The notes: generated by a model from the letters alone, not told the origin. Positions 1-9,492 are shown, numbered from the stretch's first letter. The stretch: DNA of 64,000 nt from Xanthomonas vasicola (GCF_000772705.2 NZ_JSBW02000047.1:97611-161610); one strand, 5' to 3'. Made by a program: numbers and translations.

Positions 1-71
1 ACGCCTGGGTGGGTCTGGAACGCCTGCTGGTGGCCGTGGCCGAAGCCCGCGCGGTGAGATTGTTGGCGTGA
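1..71 (+). CDS. holA: DNA polymerase III delta subunit, C-terminal end (partial)
   Basis: The third frame is open from the window edge and stops with TGA at 69-71. Its last residues (AWVGLERLLVAVAEARA...) look like the helical C-terminus of the clamp-loader delta subunit. The assignment rests mainly on context: holA precedes nadD in Xanthomonas and many other Gammaproteobacteria. The stop overlaps a GTG codon at 68 as GTGA, which suggests translational coupling to nadD. Only 22 residues are visible. Confidence 0.65.
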   Translation, partial: AWVGLERLLVAVAEARAVRLLA

Positions 72-970
72 CCGCGAGGGAGGCCGGAACTGCTGAGCAA
101 GGCGCCGGCGCCGGAAACCGGCAGCCTCCAACTAGCGCAACCGCACAGCAAAGCGCACAGCCGGCAGCCTCTATCAGCTCGGCTCTGAGGTCACCGGCCA
201 TCAACGCCGAGTCCGCCACCTCAGACCCGCTTCTTCCCAAATCCCAAGTCCCAAATCCCGAATCCCGATCCCACACCGATTCCCGATTCACAATTCCCAG
301 TTCCAGGCTGCATCTCTACTACGGCGGCACCTTCGACCCGATCCACCTCGGCCATCTCGCCATCGCCTGCGCGGCGCGCGACGAACTGGGTGCACGCGTG
401 CACTTGGTGCCGGCCGCCGACCCGCCGCATCGCCCCGCGCCCGGCGCCACTGCCGCGCAGCGCGCGCAGATGCTGGAGCTGGCGCTCACTGACCACCCAG
501 GGCTGCAGCTGGATACCCGCGAGCTGCGCCGCGCCGCGCATGGCGATGCGCCGTCCTACACCGTGGACACCTTGCGCGAGCTGCGTGCCGAACTCGGCCC
601 CACCGCCCCGATCGCCTGGCTGCTCGGCGCCGATGCCTTCGTCGGGCTGGACCACTGGCATGACTGGGAGGCGTTGTTCGGGCTGGCGCATTTCGTGGTG
701 GCTGCACGCCCGGGAACCACATTGGAGCTGGCCGACGCACCGCAGCTGGCCGCGGCGGTGCAGGGCCGCTGGGTCTGCAGTGCGGACGACCTGGTCAGCG
801 CCCCGGCCGGCCGGCTCTATCTGCTGCATCAGCCCTTGCGCGGCGAATCGGCCAGCGCAGTGCGTTCACGTATCGCTGCTGTTGGCCAATGGCAGGCCCT
901 GGTGCCACCGCCGGTGGCCGCAATGATTCAGCGCGAAGGCCTGTACCGCAGCGCCCGCCCGGCTAGCTGA
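68..970 (+). CDS. nadD: Nicotinate-nucleotide adenylyltransferase with aberrant N-terminal leader
   Basis: NadD adenylates nicotinate mononucleotide to deamido-NAD in cytosolic NAD synthesis. The conserved enzyme begins near codon 308 with LYYGGTFDPIHLGHL, the nucleotidyltransferase GGTFDPxHxGH signature, and also has a SYTVDTLREL region and a C-terminal SASAVRSRI (the usual SSTxIR). From there to the stop is about 220 residues, the normal family length. No ATG, GTG or TTG lies in frame between 71 and 308. Translation must therefore start at GTG 68, which overlaps the holA stop and adds about 80 low-complexity residues, or at a rare codon such as CTG 308 or ATT 293. The leader overlaps a GGGAATC-type repeat. 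The function is clear and the start is not. Confidence 0.85.
   Translation: MTAREAGTAEQGAGAGNRQPPTSATAQQSAQPAASISSALRSPAINAESATSDPLLPKSQVPNPESRSHTDSRFTIPSSRLHLYYGGTFDPIHLGHLAIACAARDELGARVHLVPAADPPHRPAPGATAAQRAQMLELALTDHPGLQLDTRELRRAAHGDAPSYTVDTLRELRAELGPTAPIAWLLGADAFVGLDHWHDWEALFGLAHFVVAARPGTTLELADAPQLAAAVQGRWVCSADDLVSAPAGRLYLLHQPLRGESASAVRSRIAAVGQWQALVPPPVAAMIQREGLYRSARPAS
234..304. repeat. GGGAATC/GGGATTT heptamer repeat cluster
   Basis: Imperfect tandem heptamers (CCCAAAT, CCCAAGT, CCCGAAT and similar) directly abut the conserved NadD core. The same family occurs at 11568-11597, 11701-11730, 17964-18190 and 55627-55670. Here it is in frame with nadD and is translated if GTG 68 is used. 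Confidence 0.75.
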
Positions 971-993
971 ACACGCATCCGGCGGGACCGGCC

Positions 994-999
994 TATAAT
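994..999 (+). promoter_or_regulatory. Candidate -10 box for rsfS
   Basis: A perfect TATAAT lies 28 bases before the TTG start of rsfS, just after the nadD stop. No convincing -35 box is visible at 16-18 bases, so this is only a candidate. Confidence 0.35.
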
Positions 1000-1026
1000 T
1001 CACATCAATTCCATCGAGTTGCCGCT

Positions 1027-1440
1027 TTGACCAGCCAAGCCCAAGTCATCAAGACCTCTCTCCCGAACCCGCCGCCGTCCGTGCCGGCCCTGTTGGCCAC
1101 CGTGCGCGAGGCTGTCGAAGAACTGAAAGCCAAGGACGTGGTCGAGATCGATGTGCGCGGCAAGTCCAGTGTCTGCGACTACATGGTGGTGGTGTCGGGT
1201 ACCTCGACCCGCCACGTCAAATCGATCGCCGATGAAGTGGTCAAGTTCGCCAAGCGTTTGGATGTGATGCCGCTGGGCGTGGAAGGCGAGCGCGAAGCCG
1301 AGTGGGTGCTGGTCGACCTGGGCGATGTGGTGGTGCATGTGATGTTGCCGCGCGTGCGCGAATTCTATGCACTGGAGCGTCTGTGGACGGTCGGCGATCA
1401 GCGCCCATCCGACGAAGACGAGTCCGACGAACAGCGCTAA
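1027..1440 (+). CDS. rsfS: Ribosomal silencing factor RsfS
   Basis: RsfS (YbeB, DUF143) binds ribosomal protein uL14 on the 50S subunit and blocks subunit joining, lowering translation when nutrients are scarce. The 137-residue product carries the RsfS core at about residues 22-125, including DIRGKSSVCDYMV-like and STRHVKSIAD segments and the GEREAEWVLVDLGDVVVHV block. The start is TTG at 1027; no nearer ATG preserves the core. The acidic tail (DEDESDE) is not part of the fold. In many proteobacteria rlmH follows directly; here a dead PhoX gene and a mobile-type repeat separate them. The stop codon overlaps the first base of that repeat. Confidence 0.95.
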   Translation: MTSQAQVIKTSLPNPPPSVPALLATVREAVEELKAKDVVEIDVRGKSSVCDYMVVVSGTSTRHVKSIADEVVKFAKRLDVMPLGVEGEREAEWVLVDLGDVVVHVMLPRVREFYALERLWTVGDQRPSDEDESDEQR

Positions 1441-1582
1441 GAGCGGCCAACAAAACGTAGCGAGCAGTCGTCAGGTGAGTGCGGACGACGCACAGGAACC
1501 GGAGTGTACGAGTGGTACATGCCTATTCCGAGCACCGGCCACGCCCGCCTGGCGGCTGATCAGTAGTTTTGTTAGCTGCTCT
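1440..1582 (+). repeat. MITE-like element, copy A
   Basis: A 143-bp element bounded by AGAGCGGCCAACA at the left and TGTTAGCTGCTCT at the right (inverted-repeat consensus AGAGCNGCTAACA). The two arms are imperfectly complementary over about 40 bases, so the whole unit can fold as one hairpin. The first base is the last base of the rsfS TAA. Copy C at 53907-54052 matches it closely in reverse orientation, including the shared internal block CGAGCACCGGCC. No ORF of its own. Confidence 0.8.
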
Positions 1583-1617
1583 AAATCTGCGCAGTTGCGC
1601 GGCGTGCGTGCATGACC

Positions 1618-1648
1618 AGCAACGGCGCCTTGGGCGCCGTTGCTGTTT
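1618..1648. terminator. Hairpin terminator downstream of rsfS
   Basis: A perfect 12-bp stem (AGCAACGGCGCC with GGCGCCGTTGCT, loop of 3) is followed by GTTTGA. It would end transcription from rsfS, and possibly the opposing phosphatase remnant. Confidence 0.65.
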
Positions 1649-1737
1649 GAGTCATTCACTGCGCAATCGAGCGGCTTCGTGCATTCCCTAGCCCGCGGTT
1701 CGGGACATGCCCATCACCAGCGTACAGCGCCATGCAC

Positions 1738-3253
1738 TTACAACGGTCCGCGCTCCCACGGCCCAGTGATCGCCAGCGTGATGCCCGGCGTCTGGATGTT
1801 GACGAACAAGGTGCGCGCCAACGGATCCCAACACGCACCGCAGAACTCGGTATCGCGGTAATCGCCTTCGGCAATCGTCTTGCCGGCGTTGGCAATCTGC
1901 TGCGAGGTCAGCTGCACATTGTTCTTGGCCAGGTAGAACGATTCGCCGTTAAGGGTCAGCCCGAGCGCGCGCGCCCGGGCCGTATTCGTCCGGGCTCTCG
2001 CCGCCGTCTTCGCACAACACCACGCCACCGCGCGCGCTCACCGTCGCGTTGTCCGGGTTGTGCGCGGCCAGCTGATTGCCGCTGACGAACAGCGCGCTCA
2101 GGCGTTGGGTAAACAGGTCCAGCACCCACACCGCGCCATTGCCGTAACCGCGGCGGCCCTGCGCATTTACGCCGGTGCTGGTGTCGACGATGAACATCTT
2201 GCCGTAGCTGTACCAGATGCCTTCGCCGCGGCTCATGCGCAGCGCGCCATCGGCGCAGGCTTTGCAAACGGGCCGCTCAAGGTGTCGTTGGCGCCGATAT
2301 CGGCAAAGCCTGCGGGTGCGGCGATGCTGTCCAGATCGGGCTCGGAAATATCCACCCATCCAGTTGGAATTGCTGGCCGATGCTGGCCGATGCTGGCCAC
2401 GGTGAGGTCGGCATTGCGGCGCCTACGCGCGCGCGCGGCCTGCAAGCGGTGGCCGTTTTCCAGTGAACCGTTACGGCCACGGCGGTCGTTGGGAATGAAG
2501 CGGTACAGGCCGGCCTCGTTGCGGTCGTCTTCGGTGAGATAGACGATGCCGGTGCGTGGGTCGATTGCCACCGCTTCGTGACTGAAACGGCCCAGCCCAA
2601 CCAGTGGGCGGCCTGTGGTGCGGTGGCTGTCCGGGTCCACCTCGAACACGTAACCATGTTTGCGGCCGTTGCTGGAGACCGCGTTGGTCTTGATCTCTTC
2701 GCAGCGCAGCCAGGTGCCCCACGGCGTGGGGCCGCCGGCGCAGTTGACCAGTGTGCCGCCGAGGCGCGGCTCCAGGCTGCCCCAGCAGCGCCGGCCATCA
2801 CTCAGCGTGGTGGTGCCGCCGCTGGCCTGCTGGTGCCACTGACGATGCCGGTGTCGCACATCGCCGGCGCCCGGAACGGGCTGCCCGCGCCGCGTTCGTG
2901 GTTGCGGATCAGCACATATGCCAGGCCGCGCAGCGGGTCGCCACCGGGCCGCCAGTCGGGCCGGCGCAGACCGACCACGCCCATGCCGTCATGCCGGTCG
3001 GGGCAGGGCTGGCCATCGTCCATGCGATCGCCGCTCCAGCCGAACGCGCGGTAGCTGAAACCTGTGGCAGCTGCAGCAGCGGCAGACCGGTGCTTTGGTC
3101 GGCAACCGGCGCGAGTGGGCCGTAACGGCTGGGAAAAGGTGCCAACCGCGTGGAGGGCGAGGTGGCGGCCTGGGCCTGGCGCGACTGCAGTGCGCTCAAG
3201 CTGCCAAGGGTGCCCTTGAGAATCTGGCGGCGGGCGGGATCGAAAACCGGCAT
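1738..3253 (-). pseudogene. PhoX/DUF839-family phosphatase, multiply frameshifted
   Basis: Read in pieces, this encodes a Tat-exported PhoX/DUF839 protein (calcium-dependent alkaline phosphatase family, periplasmic). The N-terminus at 3253 has a twin-arginine signal (DPARRQILKGTLG). Later pieces contain NCAGGPTPWGTWLRCEE, GYVFEVDP, GRFSHEAVAIDP, YLTEDDRNEAGLYRF and, near the end, EFCGACWDPLARTLFVNIQTPG, in family order. The frame changes at least four times, near 3020, 2840, 2270 and 1980. A short direct repeat (GGCCGATGCT twice) near 2373-2396 looks like a slippage site. No single frame covers more than about 40 percent of the gene, so it is dead. It sits antisense between rsfS and rlmH. Confidence 0.85.
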
Positions 3254-3300
3254 CGAACGACTCCTGCGTGGCTGGGTGGTCGCGCGGATATCATGTAGCC

Positions 3301-3771
3301 ATGAAATGCCGACTTATCGCTACCGGCGAGCGCGCACCAAGCTGGGTGGCGCAAGGGTTTGCCGAATACCAGAAGCGTCTTTCGCACTGGATGCCGCTGG
3401 AGCTGGTCGAGATCGAACCCGGCCTGCGTGGCAAGGGCCGCGACGCGCAGCGCGCGACCGACGACGAAGGCCGCCGCGTGCTCGCCGCGCTGCCGAAAAA
3501 TGCCTACGTCATCGCGCTGGATGTGCCGGGGCGCCCGCTCAGTTCCGAACAGCTCGCCCAGCGCATGGAACACTGGCGCGGACAGGGGCGCGATCTGGCG
3601 TTTTTGATCGGCGGGCCGGAAGGCCATTCGGCCAAGGTGCTGAAAAGCGCCAGTGAGAGCTGGTCGATCGGCCCGCTCACCCTGCCGCACATGTTGGTGC
3701 GCCTGATCGTCGCCGAGCAGCTGTATCGCGCCGCGGCGATGCTGGCCAACCATCCGTATCACCGCGCATAG
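3301..3771 (+). CDS. rlmH: 23S rRNA pseudouridine-1915 N3-methyltransferase
   Basis: RlmH is a SPOUT methyltransferase that modifies pseudouridine 1915 in helix 69 of 23S rRNA on assembled 70S ribosomes. The 156-residue product begins MKCRLIATGER at an ATG and has the usual family length. The SAM-binding knot region shows FLIGGPEGHS, followed by SIGPLTLPHMLVRLIVAEQLYRA and the C-terminal HPYHR motif that contacts rRNA. It normally sits next to rsfS; here it begins 47 bases after the start of the divergent phosphatase remnant. Confidence 0.96.
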   Translation: MKCRLIATGERAPSWVAQGFAEYQKRLSHWMPLELVEIEPGLRGKGRDAQRATDDEGRRVLAALPKNAYVIALDVPGRPLSSEQLAQRMEHWRGQGRDLAFLIGGPEGHSAKVLKSASESWSIGPLTLPHMLVRLIVAEQLYRAAAMLANHPYHRA

Positions 3772-3840
3772 CAACGCGCGCAGCTCTTGCACCTCCAGCA
3801 GCAAGCTTGGGTCATGGCGCCACGCCACCAACGATGGAAC

Positions 3841-3982
3841 CGAGCGGCTAACAACACGTCGCGAGTAGTCGCCAGGTCGGTATGGATGGCGCTGAAGCGT
3901 TGCAGTGCTCGCCTACCACATGCCGTTCCGAACGCTGGCCGCATCTGTCTGATGGCGGCGCAGTCGTCTTATCAGCTGCTCC
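3841..3982 (+). repeat. MITE-like element, copy B (degenerate)
   Basis: Copy B runs from CGAGCGGCTAACA to TATCAGCTGCTCC, 142 bp, in the same orientation as copy A. The ends and the GCGAG-AGTCGCCAGG block are conserved while the middle has diverged. It lies 70 bases after the rlmH stop. The rest of 3772-4201 holds no gene I can support. Confidence 0.65.
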
Positions 3983-4160
3983 AAGTTGCACGCGCGATGC
4001 GGAGTATGAGGAGCTTCGTAGGCGATGGACGTACCGGCTATTGATGGCGTGCGTGCATCAACAAACGCTTTGGCGATTTTGCATTTTGTTGCTAACCATA
4101 GCGCATGCGTTCGTAGCCGCATGGTTGGCAGTAGTCGCTCCTATGAGCAGAGGCGTGTCG

Positions 4161-4191
4161 ATGCGGCGGCTGTGCTTGCAAGCCGCCGCAT
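4161..4191 (-). terminator. Hairpin downstream of the TonB-like gene
   Basis: A perfect 11-bp inverted repeat (ATGCGGCGGCT with AGCCGCCGCAT, 9-base loop) starts 10 bases beyond the stop of the minus-strand TonB-like gene. There is no clear U-tract, so it may be a terminator or an mRNA 3' stabiliser. Confidence 0.5.
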
Positions 4192-4201
4192 CACGTCTCC
4201 A

Positions 4202-4873
4202 TCAATTCAACGAGAAACTTACCGGCACCAGGCCATAGGCCTGCACGGCCTGACCGTTCTGCATGGCCGGCTGGAAGCGCCAGCTGCGCAGCACCTGGCT
4301 ACGCGCGGCAAGGTCGAGCACGCGATGACCACTGCTGGTCTGCACGCTGACTTCGGCCGGACGTCCATCAATGCCGACCAGCACACGCAGCAGCACCGTG
4401 CCTTGCTGACCTGCGCGCAGTGCGGCCGCCGGATAGCTCGGCGCTGGCGAACTCAGATACTGCAGTTGACCCGCTTCGATCGGTCCGCTGGGCGCGGTTG
4501 TCGTCGGGGTGCTTTCTGCGACCACGTCGGAGATCCTCGCGGGAACGGCAAACGCCGCGCTATCGACCACAGGCTCCTGCGTGATCACTGCGGTTTGCAC
4601 AGGAACCGGCAGCGTCTTGGTCGGTATATGCGTTTTCGGCTTGAACGTTACGTTGACTGGAAACACCAGCGGTGGCGGCGGCGTGGGGATGCTGACCGGC
4701 ATAAGCCAGCGCTCTTTGGGTGCGGTCTGCTGGGGAATCGCCCGGTGCGAGAGCGGAATCAGCAACAACCCGCCCGCAAGTAAGTGCAATGCCACGGCCG
4801 TGCTCATCGCCAGCACGCGCGAGGGGTCGATGCCGAAAGGACGGGAAGAAACCTGCGATTGCGTGCGAACCAT
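4202..4873 (-). CDS. TonB-like energy transducer protein
   Basis: TonB proteins couple the proton-motive force at the inner membrane to outer-membrane receptors. The 223-residue product has a short cytoplasmic N-terminus, one membrane helix (about residues 18-36, AVALHLLAGGLLLIPL), a proline-rich periplasmic linker with PTPPPPLVFP and KPKTHIPTKT, and a C-terminal TonB domain (SYPAAALRAGQQGTVLLRV... SWRFQPAMQNGQ). Two ATG codons lie in tandem at 4876 and 4873; GGAGG six to seven bases upstream favours the second. A receptor gene follows it upstream on the same strand, but the long gap and a terminator argue for separate transcripts. The exact receptor partner is unknown. Confidence 0.88.
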   Translation of the reverse strand: MVRTQSQVSSRPFGIDPSRVLAMSTAVALHLLAGGLLLIPLSHRAIPQQTAPKERWLMPVSIPTPPPPLVFPVNVTFKPKTHIPTKTLPVPVQTAVITQEPVVDSAAFAVPARISDVVAESTPTTTAPSGPIEAGQLQYLSSPAPSYPAAALRAGQQGTVLLRVLVGIDGRPAEVSVQTSSGHRVLDLAARSQVLRSWRFQPAMQNGQAVQAYGLVPVSFSLN

Positions 4874-5104
4874 CATCCACCTCCAGAACGGAACTGCGGA
4901 AAGGACCAGCGCGACCCGGACGCACATCACCATCCGGTGGCGTAGGTTTACCGCAGCTGGCGCGGCTTCACAAGCGCTGCTTGGATTGCGTTGCGGCAAC
5001 GGCGCCGCCAGATAGGCAGGCATCATTCAAGCGGTGCTCACGGCGCATTGCCACGTGTGAACGCCACGGTGCAGCAGCCAATTGCAAGCATCTGCACAAA
5101 CAAG

Positions 5105-5162
5105 ACGCCCAGCCGAAGCTGGGCGTGGATTGAGAAAAAGCCCAGCCCTTCGCAGGGCTGGG
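5105..5162 (-). terminator. Double-hairpin terminator for the first Oar-type receptor
   Basis: On the minus strand the first stem met after the receptor stop is CCCAGCCCT-GCGA-AGGGCTGGG followed by CTTTTTCTC, a good intrinsic terminator. A second stem, ACGCCCAGC-TTCG-GCTGGGCGT with a UUCG tetraloop, lies just beyond. Apart from this pair, 4874-5186 holds nothing else I can support. Confidence 0.75.
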
Positions 5163-5186
5163 AAAACAACGCTGACGGGAGAGACG

Positions 5187-8100
5187 TCAGTAGTCGTACG
5201 ACACGGACAACATGGCGTAGCGTGGCTGGGTGAAATTGACCCCCATGCCGTAGATGTTGGACAGCTTGTAGTGGTTGTCTTCCCAGGTGGAGTTGACTTG
5301 CAAGGGCTTACGCTCGTTGAAGATATTGAAGCCCTGCAGGGTAACGGCCAGCTTGTTGCCGGCGAAGGCCGGGCGATAGGTCAGGCCCAGGTCGACGATC
5401 TTCGTCCAAGGCAAACGTCCGGCGTCGCCTGGCCGCGATGGCTGGCCGTCGCAGGTGTGATAAGACGAGCCGTACCCGACCGGGTCGCCCGCATCGGAAG
5501 ACTCGTCAGTGCCGTTGATGCTGACATAACCCAGGCACGACTTCGGAGTGCCTGACAGAACACGGATATTGCCGGCGATCAGCCATTCTGGTGCCAGCTG
5601 GTAGGAGCCGTAGAGCTTGATCTGGTGGCGACGATCGTTGGCCAGGTAACCGCCGGAGTACCACATCAGCGCGGCCGCATCCCAGTCCTGGGTCTTGGAC
5701 ACGTCGCTCTGGCCGATGTCCGACTTCACCTGGCCCTCGGTGTTACCAAAGTTGCGCGACAGGGTGTAATCGATGCGGCCTTCCCACTTGCCGTCGAACG
5801 GATGCTGGAGGAACAGATCCAGTGCCAGATACTTGCGCTTGGCCTTCTTGTCGAAGCCCCAATCGGCCGACGACATCGAAAGCGCGGTGCGGCCGGAACC
5901 ATCCAGGTTGGCCAGGCTGAAGGAGTTGGTTTCGCCCGGGTTGAAGATGACGCACCCAGGAACATCGACCGTGCTGGGGTCCACGCCAATCGCGGCCAGC
6001 TTGGTGCGCATCTTGTCCGAATCGCAGACATCGTCGATGGTGGTGCCCAGGTTGCGGTAGGTGAGCTTGGCGCCAGTGACCCAATCGCTGCCCAGCGTCT
6101 TGTCAAAGCCGACCATGAACTCATCCTGGTACATCGATTTCAGGTCGGTGGCCGCGACTGACGCGGCATCGGGTTGCTGCCCACACTCGCGATTGGAAGA
6201 GACGACATTGCCGGAGCACGAAGCGCCAGCGCTTGGATCCACCGGGATCGGCGTCAGGCCGGTCGGGTTGCCTTGGGCGTCGATACCGGTATAGGTGAAA
6301 TATTCGCTCGTATACGTCGAGGGCGACGCACCACGAATGGCCACGCTATTGGGAAGCGCCAGATAATAGCGACCGACATTGCCGTAGACCTTCAACGACG
6401 AGTCACCAAACGCATCCCAGCTGATGCCGATCCGAGGCGCCCATTGGTCGCCGCTTTCCACATAGACCTTGCCAGCATCATTGAAATTGGTGAACTTGTC
6501 GTTGCGCACGCCCAGGATCAGCAACAGACGATCATTGATCTGCCACTTGTCCTCGAGAAAATAGGCTTTCTGCCTGACCGACATGCTGGTGGCTGTTTGG
6601 AAGACGCCGCGGTAGACGTAGTAGCCATCGCCGCCTGCCGGACCGACACCCAACGAGTCGGCGATAGGCACGTCGGGAGCGAGGTTGTCCTAGGTCCAGG
6701 TGTAGCCTGGTCCAGTGGTGAGTGCACCTTCGTTGTTGGCGTTGAAGTACATGTTGTCCACGCCGCTGGCCAGCGTATGACTGCCGAGCACGTACTCCAA
6801 GTCCAGGCGCAGGCCGTGGGTACGATTCTCGCCATCGCGTGCCTGGGTCGAGGTCTGGTTGTTGCGAATTTCGCTGCCAGCGGTAATGGCCGGATCCTGC
6901 CGATTGGCGTTGTACAGATATGGAGCCAGGCTGGGATTGTTGCGATAGTCGCTCTGCTGGCTCTTGCCATAGGTCGCGCTGAAGGTCAGTGCGTCGGTGA
7001 TGTAGCTGGTGTATTTGCCGATGTAGTAACGGTCGTCGACCTTGACCGTATCGGCGAACGCACCGCTTGCGCTTTGGGTGATCACTCCTGGGTAGCTGAA
7101 ATCGCTGTACGCGCCGCTTGTACGGTAGTTGTTCTTGACGCCGGTGAATTCAAGGATGTTGCGGTCGTTGATGTTCCAGTCGACCTTGGCGTAAACCTTC
7201 GGCTCGTCCACGCGATAGGTGTCTCGGCCGATAACCGAATCTTCGCGGCTTGCGGTCGATACACCTTCGGTACGCTCCTGCTCGGCGGCAACGAAAACGA
7301 ACAGCCTGTCCTCAATGAGCGGTCCACCGGCATAGGCGCTAAAGACCGTATTCCAGGCCTTGTCGCCCTTGCGGCTACGGTACAGCGTGCCGGGCAAATC
7401 TGGTTTGGCATAGGAATAGTCGGAAGAGGGCAGTGGCGTGTCCGGATAGAACACATCCTTGTAGTCGCTGGACAAGCTCTTCGGCCGCCACAGCATCTGG
7501 CCGCCGAAGTGCCACTCGTTGGTGCCGCGCTTGCCGACCTGGCTGAGTACGCCGCCTGCCGAACCGCCGTACCGGGCGCTATAGCCGCCGGTATAGGTTT
7601 CCTGCTGGTCGATGGCGCCGTAGGGCAGGGTGACGCCGCCGATGTTGGTTAGCGGATTAGAGCTGAGATAGCCGTTGAGATAGTAGGCGTTCTCAGTCAC
7701 GCCGGCGCCGCCGAAGGAAATGGCATTGCCGAAGTAGCCGCTGCCTTGCACCGCGCCTGGCGACAACAGCGCGATCGCTTCGCCCGAGCGCGCCAGCGGC
7801 AAACGTTGCAATTGCTCGGCGGTAATGACGGTGCGTGAAGCAGTGGCGGAGACGTCCACCGGCGAGATGTTCTTGCCGGTCACCGTGATGGTGCCCAGGG
7901 TGGCAGTGTCCTCGGGCGCATTGCTGCTGCCGAAGGACACATCGGTGCCGGCGCCGACGCGCAGCGCGATGTTCTTGCGGGTCTCGGCGGCCTGGCCTTC
8001 GCGTTGCAGGGTGACGGTATAGGTACCCACCGGAAGGTTGCCGATGGCGTAACGGCCGTTGGCATCGACCGTTGCAGTACGCGTAAAACCGGTGTCGCCC

Positions 8101-8297
8101 TGCACGGTGACCGTGGCGCCTGCGCCGGCCGGCGCGCTTCCGTAGATGCCGGCAGTGGTGCTTTGCGCGGCCGCAGTGCCGGTGGCGAGCATGCCGACGG
8201 CGCCGCTCAGGGCAAGCGCAAGCACGCTAATGCGGCCATAGCGCGCGGGCGACGTGGAGCATAACGGGCGGCGTTGCCGCGCGGCGTGACTGGTCAT
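5187..8297 (-). pseudogene. Oar-type TonB-dependent receptor interrupted by an amber codon
   Basis: Outer-membrane receptor of the Oar-like class. It has a signal peptide ending GTAAAQS, a carboxypeptidase-regulatory-like domain (DANGRYAIGNLPVGTYTVTL), a plug with ALLSPGAVQGSGYFG, and a 22-strand barrel ending AMLSVSYDY with a terminal aromatic. The start at 8297 has a GGAGAG Shine-Dalgarno. Codon 536 (6690-6692) is TAG, in frame on both sides. The intact paralogue at 46287-49364 reads GPGYRWIYGKQDD where this one reads GPGYTWT-stop-DN. Everything else is collinear over 1,037 codons, so the gene is either newly inactivated or affected by a single sequencing error. Confidence 0.85.
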
Positions 8298-8564
8298 TTC
8301 GATCGCTCTCCAGATTGGCGCCGTCACGAAGATGACGGTGCGCTGACAATCGATGCTAGAGAGCGGTCGCGCCCGCTTAAAGAACAATTTCTCTAAATTT
8401 CATGCTTTTTTAAGCACAAACGCTAAATAACGTCTATTCAGACTGAAATACTGCGACTCTGGGCACATGAAAGTAACCAGGTTTTTCCTTGTGTCACAGG
8501 CGCAATGCTGTAACTACATTTGGCCAGAAGCAGGCAAGAGTTTTTGATCGACCGCGCAAACGAC

Positions 8565-8586
8565 ACTGCCCTCCGAAGAGGGCAGT
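8565..8586 (-). terminator. UUCG-loop hairpin after the SIMPL gene
   Basis: On the minus strand a 9-bp stem ACTGCCCTC-TTCG-GAGGGCAGT lies 35 bases past the SIMPL gene stop. It is the only structure I see in 8298-8620, which otherwise carries the AT-rich upstream region of the receptor gene (about 8375-8420). Confidence 0.6.
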
Positions 8587-8620
8587 AAAGAAACGATGCT
8601 TTGGATTTAGACAAGCGCTC

Positions 8621-9355
8621 TTAGCGCCCCAGTTCGAACGTCACATCTAGGTTGATCGACAGCGTGCTCTCGCCTGGAGCGACCGGGGTGTCCATCTCGG
8701 CCTTGGCCGAGCGCATGGAGGCGGCCATCATCATCGGGCGCACCGCACCGCCGCTGCGGCCTTCGGAGATGCTGACAATGCGGCGCACCTTCAGGCCCAG
8801 CGACTTGGCATAGGTTTCGGCACGCGCCTGGGCTTTTTTCAGTGCGGCCACGCGCGCTTCGTCGTAGACCGGTTCGGGTTGGTCGATCGAGAAGCTGGGG
8901 CCGTTGATATCGTTGGCGCCCTGCGCGACCAGGGCGTCGAGCACCTTGCCCAGGCGGGTGATGTCGCGGACCTTGAGGTTGACCGTGTTGCTGGCCTGGT
9001 AGCCGTTGATCTTGGGCGCTTGGTTTTCTTTGTAGGTGTACTGCGGGCTCAGATTGATGCCGCTGGTTTGCACGTCCTTGTCGGCGATGCCGGCGGCCTT
9101 CACCGCGGCCATGACCTTGCTCATCTGTTCGGCGTTCTGGCGCATGGCGGCGTTGCCGTCGGCGGCCTGGGTGACCACACCGGCAGACAGCGTGGCGATG
9201 TCCGGCACACGCTTGGCTTCCGCCTCGGCCGACACGTTGAGCAGGGTGCCGTCGCTGGGAATGGTGTAGCTCGGGGCAGGCTGGGCGTGGGCGGTCATGG
9301 CGGTTCCGGCAGCGATGGACAGGGCCAGCAACAACGGCTTGAGGTAGGTACGCAT
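8621..9355 (-). CDS. SIMPL (DUF541) domain periplasmic protein
   Basis: Exported 244-residue protein with a cleavable signal peptide (LLLALSIAAGTAMTAHA-Q) and a SIMPL/DUF541 domain filling the rest, with the typical VSAEAEAKRVPDIATLSAGV opening, DVQTSGINLSPQY, and GLKVRRIVSISEG near the end. Members are periplasmic or outer-membrane proteins linked to oxidative-stress tolerance in some bacteria; a precise activity is not known. The start at 9355 has AAGGAG seven bases upstream and removes 32 unconserved residues. Divergent from maf. Confidence 0.9.
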   Translation of the reverse strand: MRTYLKPLLLALSIAAGTAMTAHAQPAPSYTIPSDGTLLNVSAEAEAKRVPDIATLSAGVVTQAADGNAAMRQNAEQMSKVMAAVKAAGIADKDVQTSGINLSPQYTYKENQAPKINGYQASNTVNLKVRDITRLGKVLDALVAQGANDINGPSFSIDQPEPVYDEARVAALKKAQARAETYAKSLGLKVRRIVSISEGRSGGAVRPMMMAASMRSAKAEMDTPVAPGESTLSINLDVTFELGR

Positions 9356-9492
9356 GAGATCTCCTTGTCTATGTGGAGAGCGTGTTAGCACCTCGATGAA
9401 TATGTTGTGAGTCGAACGCAACAACACATCGGCAACGCTGCGTGCGTTCACCAGACAAGCGGGCGAGTGCGGGCAACGGGTATGCTGGACGG

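Noticed and set aside
234..304. CRISPR or operator array formed by heptamers
   Set aside because: No regular spacer length, units overlap and degenerate, and the same family is scattered at other gene ends.
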